From: Silanimonas sp.
Lineage (GTDB): Bacteria > Pseudomonadota > Gammaproteobacteria > Xanthomonadales > Xanthomonadaceae
Reading direction: 5' to 3'
DNA: 64,000 nucleotides
Assembly: GCA_018334015.1 (NCBI GenBank)
Contig: JAGXTI010000034.1
Location: 62,001 to 126,000 of the forward strand
A program made the translations under genes and the position numbers. This document shows, piece by piece, positions 58,719-64,000 of this stretch. The notes under the pieces are model-generated. The model was not told the origin of the DNA. It searched no databases and saw nothing but the letters and a program-made list of their open reading frames with translations. Every line of letters begins with the position of its first letter. Position 1 is the stretch's first letter.

Positions 58719-59755
58719 GCGAGCACTCCTTCGGGCAGCTGCATGGTGATGCAGTGCAGGCTGCCGTTCTGCCCGATCAGCGCTCGGCAGGGCACCGGCA
58801 CGATGCGGTGGTTCGGGAAGGCGTTGCCCAGGCTGACGGCGGCCGCGGCGTCCTTCGGGTCGCCGTAGGTCGGCATCAGCACGGCACCGTTGATGATCAG
58901 GAAGTTCGCGTAGGACGCGGCGAGGCGTCGGCCCCCATCAATGATCGGTCGCGCCCAGGGCAGCGGGTAGAGGCGGTAGGGTCGGTTCTCGGTGGTGCGC
59001 AACGCCGCCAGTTCGGCCGCCATCGCCTGCAATTCGGGGTAATGCGTATCGGCCGGGTCGTCGCAGCTCTGGTAGACGATGGCATCGCCGGCGGCGAAGC
59101 GGGCGAGGGTGTCGATGTGGGCGTCGGTGTCATCGCCTTCCAGCGCGCCATGCTCCAGCCACAGCACGCGATGTTGTTGCAGCGTGTTTTCGAGCTGCCA
59201 GCCGATCTCCTGCCGGGTCAGGCCGGGGTGGCGTTCATGCAGGCAGCGCCAGGTGCTGAGCAGGGTGCCGGTACCGTCGGTTTCGATGGCGCCGCCCTCG
59301 AGCGCGAAATCGACGCGCTGGTGCCTGGCGTTCTTGAACAGGCCGGCCGCCACCAGCCGCGACACCAGCGCATCGTCCTGCGCCGCGCCGTATTTGCCGC
59401 CCCAGCCGGTGAAGCGGAAATCGAGCAGGCAAAAACCCTGGCCGTCGCGCAGGGTGATCGGGCCGGAATCGCGCAGCCAGGTGTCGTCGTAGGTGGCCTC
59501 GACGAAACGCAGCCGCGCGAGGTCGGCGCCGGCTGCACCGAGCAGCTGGCGGGCCCGGGTTTCGAGTGCCGCATTGGCGACCACCACGACGAGGTGCTGG
59601 AAGCGCGTCACCGCAAGCCCCAGCGCGACATACGTCGTTTCGACCTCAGCGAGTTGCGCGGCCCAGTCGGTGCCGGCGTGCGGCCAGGCGATCAGGACGG
59701 CATCTTGGGGCTCCCATTCGGCGGGAAAACGCAGGCGCATGCTGGCCCTGTCCAT
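58715..59755 (-). CDS. aguA: Agmatine deiminase
   Basis: AguA converts agmatine to N-carbamoylputrescine. The 346-residue protein has FPAEWEPQDAVLIAWPHAGTDW at the N-terminus (quoted in part), YDDTWLRDSGPITL, EGGAIETDGTGTLL, and the catalytic cysteine in NGSLHCITMQLPEG near the C-terminus. The ATG at 59755 directly follows the stop of the upstream gene (TGAATG); ATG 59740 is an alternative five residues later. With aguB it forms the arginine-decarboxylase-dependent route to polyamines; no arginine decarboxylase gene is in the window. Confidence 0.95.
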   Translation of the reverse strand: MDRASMRLRFPAEWEPQDAVLIAWPHAGTDWAAQLAEVETTYVALGLAVTRFQHLVVVVANAALETRARQLLGAAGADLARLRFVEATYDDTWLRDSGPITLRDGQGFCLLDFRFTGWGGKYGAAQDDALVSRLVAAGLFKNARHQRVDFALEGGAIETDGTGTLLSTWRCLHERHPGLTRQEIGWQLENTLQQHRVLWLEHGALEGDDTDAHIDTLARFAAGDAIVYQSCDDPADTHYPELQAMAAELAALRTTENRPYRLYPLPWARPIIDGGRRLAASYANFLIINGAVLMPTYGDPKDAAAAVSLGNAFPNHRIVPVPCRALIGQNGSLHCITMQLPEGVLA

Positions 59756-60088
59756 TCAAGGACGCTGTACCGGGATCGGGCCCAGTTCCTCGGGCGCGGC
59801 ACGGTTCAGAACCGCGTTGATCACCCGGTCGCGTTCGAAATAGACGGTGAATTCCGGGTAGACCCAGCGGTGGATCACCGGCCAAGCCGCGCGCTGGCCA
59901 CCGCGCGGTTCGAGCCGCTGCTGCGGGGCGCCGAAACGCGCCTCGACCTGGGCCATGCTCTGGCCGCGGGCCGGCAACTGGGCGGCCTCACCGGCCTGGA
60001 CGCGCTCGATCAGCAGGCGGTCGGCCTGGGCCGGCGCGGCGAAGGCGAGCGCGAGGCTCGCGGCGAGATAGGCGGAACGCAGCGGCAT
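59756..60088 (-). CDS. Small exported protein of unknown function
   Basis: The 110-residue product has a signal peptide (PLRSAYLAASLALAFAAPAQA) and a conserved-looking core GQSMAQVEARFGAPQQ followed by HRWVYPEFTVYFERDRVINAV. The first part resembles the start of SmpA/OmlA-like lipoprotein-fold domains, where a GMxxxxVxxxLGxP motif occurs, but there is no lipobox. GGAG lies before the ATG at 60086-60088. Its stop codon abuts the aguA start, so it heads the aguA-aguB operon. Function unknown. Confidence 0.7.
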   Translation of the reverse strand: MPLRSAYLAASLALAFAAPAQADRLLIERVQAGEAAQLPARGQSMAQVEARFGAPQQRLEPRGGQRAAWPVIHRWVYPEFTVYFERDRVINAVLNRAAPEELGPIPVQRP

Positions 60089-60146
60089 GGCAGGTCTCCG
60101 GGGCGGTGGACGGGGCTGAGGCCGGATTGTGGCATCGCCGCACACG

Positions 60147-60178
60147 AAAACAACAACGCCGGCGCGAGGCCGGCGTTG
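60147..60178 (-). terminator. Intrinsic terminator downstream of rpmJ
   Basis: Perfect 10-base stem, CAACGCCGGC (60154-60163) with GCCGGCGTTG (60169-60178), five-base loop, followed in the leftward direction by TTGTTTTCG. It lies 26 bases after the rpmJ stop. Confidence 0.85.
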
Positions 60179-60203
60179 GTGAGGCTTCAGGGCCGGATCA
60201 CGC

Positions 60204-60329
60204 TCAGCGCTGGCGGGCCTTGAAGCGGGGGTTCGACTTGCAGATCACGAAGACCTTGCCACGACGACGCACGACCTTGCAGTCGCGGTGGCGGGACTTC
60301 GCGGACTTCAGGGACGAGAGGACTTTCAT
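60204..60329 (-). CDS. rpmJ: Ribosomal protein L36, zinc-free (C-minus, YkgO-like) type
   Basis: The 41-residue protein, [19 protein letters not shown] then [18 protein letters not shown], resembles E. coli YkgO more than RpmJ. Of the zinc-ribbon ligands only two cysteines (C17 and C30) remain, so it probably cannot hold zinc. In E. coli this form replaces the zinc form under zinc limitation; in xanthomonads it can be the only L36. It is monocistronic, with its own terminator, and not within the spc operon. Confidence 0.93.
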   Translation of the reverse strand: MKVLSSLKSAKSRHRDCKVVRRRGKVFVICKSNPRFKARQR

Positions 60330-60452
60330 GCGACACCTGTGGCGGAAGGGTTGATCGGTAAGCAGGCGATTGTGGCGCAAATTTCCGGCCCGATCAAGCA
60401 CTTGCCTGAACCGGGCCGGCGTCGGCGCTTGCAACAACCGCCAGGCTGTCGG

Positions 60453-61460
60453 TCAAACCCCGTAATAGTTACGGTACCAGGCCACGAAACGGGGGATGCC
60501 GAGCTCGACCGGCGTCGAGGGCGAATAGCCGACATCGCGCATCAGCGCCGACACCTCGGCCTCGGTGTCGGGCACGTCGCCGGGCTGCAGCGGCAGCAGG
60601 TTCTTCTGCGCCTTCTTGCCGGCGGCCTCCTCGATCAGCTCGATGTAGCGCGAGAGCTGCACCGGCGTGTGATTGCCGATGTTGTAGAGCCGGTAGGGCG
60701 CGGCACTCGACGCCGGTGTCGGCGCCATTGGATCGAAATCCGGGTCGGGGCCGGGCACCCGATCGAGCGTGCGGACGACGCCCTCGACGATGTCGTCGAT
60801 GTAAGTGAAATCGCGGGTGTGCCTGCCGAAGTTGAAGACCTCGATCGGCTCGCCGGCGAGGATCTTCTTCGTGAACAAAAACAGCGCCATGTCCGGCCGG
60901 CCCCAGGGCCCGTAGACGGTGAAGAAACGCAGGCCGGTGGTCGGCAGGCCGAACAGATGGCTGTAAGTGTGCGCCATCAGTTCGTTGGCCTTCTTGCTGG
61001 CGGCGTAAAGGCTCACCGGGTGGTCGACGCTGTCTTCGACGGCGAAGGGCAGCTTGCGGTTGGCGCCGTAGACCGAGCTCGAGCTGGCGTAGACGAGGTG
61101 CTCGACGCCCTTGTGGCGGCAGGCTTCCAGCACGTTGAGGAAGCCGACGATGTTGGCGTCGATGTAGGCGCGCGGGTTCTCGAGCGAATAGCGCACGCCG
61201 GCCTGGGCGGCGAGGTGGACCACGCGCTTCGGCTGGAAAGCGTCGAAAGCGGCATCGAGCGCCGCGCGGTCTTCCAGTGCGGCCTTGAGGAACGAGAAGC
61301 CAGCACGTGGCCTCAGCCGGTCCAGCCGCGCCTGTTTCAGGCGCACATCGTAGTAATCGTTGAGGTTGTCGTAACCGAACACCTCGTCGCCGCGGTCGAG
61401 CAGACGATGGGCCAGGGTCGAACCGATGAAACCGGCGGCACCGGTGATCAGGATGCGCAT
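60453..61460 (-). CDS. UDP-glucuronate 4-epimerase-like NAD-dependent epimerase
   Basis: This 335-residue short-chain dehydrogenase-type enzyme has the NAD motif [19 protein letters not shown], catalytic Tyr and Lys in [15 protein letters not shown], and [16 protein letters not shown], which is characteristic of UDP-glucuronate 4-epimerases of capsule and LPS loci (LpsL/CapI). The product would be a UDP-galacturonate-type sugar for surface polysaccharide. It follows a nucleotide-sugar 6-dehydrogenase by eight bases, making a short pathway. Confidence 0.9.
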   Translation of the reverse strand: MRILITGAAGFIGSTLAHRLLDRGDEVFGYDNLNDYYDVRLKQARLDRLRPRAGFSFLKAALEDRAALDAAFDAFQPKRVVHLAAQAGVRYSLENPRAYIDANIVGFLNVLEACRHKGVEHLVYASSSSVYGANRKLPFAVEDSVDHPVSLYAASKKANELMAHTYSHLFGLPTTGLRFFTVYGPWGRPDMALFLFTKKILAGEPIEVFNFGRHTRDFTYIDDIVEGVVRTLDRVPGPDPDFDPMAPTPASSAAPYRLYNIGNHTPVQLSRYIELIEEAAGKKAQKNLLPLQPGDVPDTEAEVSALMRDVGYSPSTPVELGIPRFVAWYRNYYGV

Positions 61461-61468
61461 GCGGGTTC

Positions 61469-62749
61469 TCAGAGCCGTCCGTCGACGCTGTCGCGCGGCA
61501 GGATGCCCTTGACGTCGAACACCACACCTTCGGGCCGGGCGAAGGCACGGATCGCGTCTGCACCGAGCTCGCGGAAGGCGCGATGCGCCACGGCCACCAC
61601 CACCGCCTCGTAGCGACCCGGCTGCGGTGCTTGGTCGAGCAATGCGAGACCGTATTCGCGGCCTGCATCGGCGGCTGCCACGCAGGGGTCGTGGACATCG
61701 ACGGCGAGGCCGTAGTCGACGAGTTCGCGCACCACATCGATCACCCGCGTGTTGCGCAGGTCCGGGCAGTCCTCCTTGAAGGCCAATCCGAGCACCAGCA
61801 CGCGCCCGCCATGCACCGGCAAGCCGCGCTGGCCGAGCAGCTTGACCACGCGCTGGGCGACAAAGGCCCCCATGCCGTCATTGATACGCCGCCCGGCGAG
61901 GATCACCTCCGGGTGGTAACCGACCTGCTGCGCCTTGTCGGTGAGGTAGTAGGGATCGACGCCGATGCAGTGGCCGCCGACCAGACCGGGGCGGAACGGC
62001 AGGAAATTCCATTTGCTGCCGGCGGCGGCCAGCACATCGAGGGTGTCGAGGCCGAGCCGGTGGCAGAGCATGGCCAACTCGTTCATCAGGGCGATATTGA
62101 GGTCGCGCTGGGTGTTCTCGATGACTTTGGCTGCCTCGGCCACCCGCAGGCTCGGAGCCGGATGGGTGCCGGCCGTCACGATGCGCCGGTACAGCGCATC
62201 GACGCGGGCGGCCGCCGCCGGGCAGGAGCCCGCGGTGACCTTGACGATGTCCTTGAGCCGGCGCTGGCGGTCGCCGGGGTTCAACCGCTCAGGGCTGTAG
62301 CCCACGGCGAAATCGGTGTGCAGGCGCAGGCCCGAGGCCGCCTCCAGTGCCGGCACGCAGATCTCCTCGGTCGCGCCGGGGTAGACGGTGGATTCGTAGA
62401 TCACCAGATCGCCCGGTTTCAGCACTTGGCCGACCGTGCGGCTGGCCGCCAGCAAAGGGCCGAAATCGGGACGCCGTGCGGCATCCACCGGGGTCGGTAC
62501 GGTGACGATGAACACCCGGCAGTCGGCCAGGTTTTCGGCATGCTCGCAAAAGCCGAGCCGGGTGGCGCTCTGCCATTCCGGCCCGCTCACCTCACCGGTG
62601 CGGTCGTGGCCGGCACGCAATTCGGCGATCCTTTGGCCATCGATGTCGAAACCCCTCGTCGGCAGCACCGCACCGAAGGCCACGGCCAGGGGCAGACCGA
62701 CATAACCCAGGCCGATGACGGCGACCGGGCCCTCGTCCTGCCCACTCAT
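61469..62749 (-). CDS. UDP-N-acetyl-hexosamine 6-dehydrogenase-like protein (TviB/WbpO type)
   Basis: The 426-residue enzyme performs a four-electron oxidation at C6 of a nucleotide sugar. It has the NAD motif [56 protein letters not shown] and the catalytic cysteine in [12 protein letters not shown]. The [21 protein letters not shown] segment matches TviB/WbpO, which act on UDP-GlcNAc/GalNAc, better than UDP-glucose dehydrogenases. Substrate is inferred. Its ATG overlaps the stop of the upstream gene, and the epimerase follows downstream. Confidence 0.88.
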   Translation of the reverse strand: MSGQDEGPVAVIGLGYVGLPLAVAFGAVLPTRGFDIDGQRIAELRAGHDRTGEVSGPEWQSATRLGFCEHAENLADCRVFIVTVPTPVDAARRPDFGPLLAASRTVGQVLKPGDLVIYESTVYPGATEEICVPALEAASGLRLHTDFAVGYSPERLNPGDRQRRLKDIVKVTAGSCPAAAARVDALYRRIVTAGTHPAPSLRVAEAAKVIENTQRDLNIALMNELAMLCHRLGLDTLDVLAAAGSKWNFLPFRPGLVGGHCIGVDPYYLTDKAQQVGYHPEVILAGRRINDGMGAFVAQRVVKLLGQRGLPVHGGRVLVLGLAFKEDCPDLRNTRVIDVVRELVDYGLAVDVHDPCVAAADAGREYGLALLDQAPQPGRYEAVVVAVAHRAFRELGADAIRAFARPEGVVFDVKGILPRDSVDGRL

Positions 62750-63603
62750 TCCTCGATCATCCCGGCGGCCTGATGGGTGTCCAGCCATTCCATCGCGTCG
62801 CGGGCTTTCCGCTGGGCCGCCTGCTCGAAGGCGGCGGCGGCGGCCTCTTCGCCCTTGGCACCGTGCAGCAGCAGGAGCACCTGGCCGTGCTCGAGGTGGA
62901 CCACGGGGGCCTGCGGCGTGAGCTTCAACGCTGTCGCCAGGTGTTTTTCGGCCTCGGCGGCCTTGGCGCCGTAGGTCAGGCCGGCAACCAGGCCACCGAC
63001 CTTGGCGACGATCTCGGCGTGGTAGACCGCCATCGCCAGATGCGCCTCGGCATGCTTGGGCGCCAGCGCGAGGCTGCGTTCCAGGCTCTCGCGGACCTTG
63101 CCGGCGAGGCCGGCTTTCAGGGCCTTGAGGATGCTGATGTCCTGGCTGTAGCGACCGAGCGCGAAGGCCCGCCGGTAATGGCTGTTGGCTTCGTCGGGCA
63201 GGGCCGCGATGGCGGTCTCGGCGAGTGCGGTGGCCGCCTCGAAGCGGGCGAGGCGTTCGCTCACGTCCTCGACCCGATGGGCGGTGTGGATGCCGATGGC
63301 TTTGATCGCCACCGAGGCCCCGACCGCACCGAGGGCGCGCCCGCTGTTCCAGGCGGTTTCGAAACGGCCCTCGTGGAAAGCCCGCCAAGCCTCCTGCAAG
63401 GCCAGGGCAAGCGCATCGGCGTCGAGGTCTGGCGCGGCCTTGCCGGCGGCCTTGAGCAGGGCGGCGGCGCGTTGCCGATCGGGCCAGGCTTCGCCGTCGC
63501 CGGCATGCAGGTCTTTCCAGGCTTTTTTCAGGGCATCGCCGCTGAAATCGAAAGCCGCACCTGCGGGCAGGGCCGCCCAGCCGCTTTTCTTCCTTGTTGC
63601 CAT
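62746..63603 (-). CDS. TPR-like helical protein of unknown function
   Basis: The 285-residue cytoplasmic protein is rich in Ala and Leu and made of helical pairs resembling degenerate tetratricopeptide repeats, for example VRESLERSLALAPKHAEAHL and AEKHLATALKLTPQAPVVHL, each with the ALxLxP spacing. No signal peptide or membrane span. I do not recognise the exact family. It overlaps the nucleotide-sugar dehydrogenase gene by four bases, hinting at a link to polysaccharide synthesis, and lies 23 bases after a TetR-type regulator. Confidence 0.75.
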   Translation of the reverse strand: MATRKKSGWAALPAGAAFDFSGDALKKAWKDLHAGDGEAWPDRQRAAALLKAAGKAAPDLDADALALALQEAWRAFHEGRFETAWNSGRALGAVGASVAIKAIGIHTAHRVEDVSERLARFEAATALAETAIAALPDEANSHYRRAFALGRYSQDISILKALKAGLAGKVRESLERSLALAPKHAEAHLAMAVYHAEIVAKVGGLVAGLTYGAKAAEAEKHLATALKLTPQAPVVHLEHGQVLLLLHGAKGEEAAAAAFEQAAQRKARDAMEWLDTHQAAGMIEE

Positions 63604-63626
63604 GCGTTACGACTCCATGGGACCGA

Positions 63627-64000
63627 TCAGTCCCGGTAGGCCTCGCTGAGGGTGTGCAGGTGCACGCGCTCGGCATCGCGCAGGAAGGGCGCGATCAGCA
63701 TCATCACCTGGACGATGCCCTGGCGGATCGCCCGCGCCTCGTCCTGATCGCCCTTGGCCGCCGCGTAGTTCAGCCAGAAGGTGGTCAGCACCAGCAGGTT
63801 GGTGGAAAAACCGTCCATCTCGGCTGGCGAGGCACGCACGATGCCGGCGCGGGCCAGTCCACGGATCACCTGGCCGGTGTTGTCGGTGGCGCGCTTGAGG
63901 ATGCGCGCAAAGCGCAGGCGCAGGCGGCGGTTGCGGCTCAGGATGTCGACCAGATCGCGATACAGGAAGCGGTAGTCCCAGATGCACTCGAACACCAGAT
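63627..64000 (-). CDS. TetR-family regulator, C-terminal part (5' end outside the window)
   Basis: The visible 124 codons match the ligand-binding half of a TetR/AcrR-type regulator group with the segment FECIWDYRFLYRDLVDILSRN, followed by FSTNLLVLTTFWLNYA. The helix-turn-helix lies beyond the right edge, so identity rests on the C-terminal part only. The downstream TPR-like gene starts 23 bases after its stop in the same direction. Confidence 0.65.
   Translation of the reverse strand, partial: LVFECIWDYRFLYRDLVDILSRNRRLRLRFARILKRATDNTGQVIRGLARAGIVRASPAEMDGFSTNLLVLTTFWLNYAAAKGDQDEARAIRQGIVQVMMLIAPFLRDAERVHLHTLSEAYRD

Overview
The window is dense, GC-rich chromosomal DNA from a gammaproteobacterium, most likely of the order Xanthomonadales (Lysobacterales). 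The main evidence is an arginine cluster of the Xanthomonas type: acetylornithine carbamoyltransferase, argG, an acetylcitrulline deacetylase, a fused NAG kinase/NAG synthase, argC and argH. A FimX-type c-di-GMP receptor, an RNase E/RluC divergent pair, a zinc-free type ribosomal protein L36, a GacA-type regulator and a 1595-residue NAD-glutamate dehydrogenase agree with this. I saw no insertion sequence, prophage, integrase, CRISPR array or rRNA. It reads as ordinary core chromosome, and the unusual features lie in protein architecture and regulatory sites rather than in an obvious accessory island.

Layout. 1-2.8 kb: truncated ArsR-methyltransferase regulator, acyl-CoA dehydrogenase, renalase-like flavoprotein. 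2.8-6.6 kb: fimX and epmB leftward, efp rightward, with efp and epmB starting back to back. 6.6-10.2 kb: four overlapping genes (MTA/SAH deaminase, ubiG, MupP-like phosphatase, squalene/phytoene synthase-like protein). 10.2-12.7 kb: folE2, yidD (leftward), and a dksA with a very long Lys/Ala/Pro tail. 12.7-16.4 kb: leftward cysS-sufE-DUF885 operon. 16.5-17.1 kb: glycine-zipper envelope protein. 17.3-24.3 kb: the arginine operon, nearly all joined by 4-base overlaps. 24.3-28.3 kb: an orphan small gene behind a CRP/Clp-like palindrome, tRNA-Pro(CGG), hisS, and a long histidine-ammonia-lyase-like gene.

28.4-33.2 kb is leftward: PQQ-type sugar dehydrogenase, flavoprotein, FKBP lipoprotein, DEAD-box helicase. 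33.3-42.6 kb is rightward: the ABC-F protein Uup (apparently leaderless), NAD-glutamate dehydrogenase, NAD kinase, 5'-nucleotidase, GacA-like regulator. 42.6-47.8 kb: rne (leftward) and rluC (rightward) with a 390-base gap between them, phhB, and nfuA (apparently leaderless). 47.9-56.5 kb: two small cytochromes c leftward, then an RND efflux operon of one lipoprotein adaptor and two different permeases. 56.5-60.4 kb is leftward: TraB-family membrane protein, aguB and aguA with a small exported protein, rpmJ. 60.5-64 kb is leftward: nucleotide-sugar epimerase, nucleotide-sugar dehydrogenase, a helical/TPR-like protein, and the end of a TetR regulator.

How the genes work together. The arg operon makes arginine through N-acetylcitrulline. 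aguA/aguB turn agmatine into putrescine. ubiG produces S-adenosylhomocysteine, which the neighbouring deaminase may clear. efp and epmB are an elongation factor and one of its modification enzymes. The GDH-NadK-nucleotidase run suggests linked NAD(P) and glutamate metabolism. The two RND permeases probably form a heteromeric pump, in which only the first subunit keeps the full proton-relay residues.
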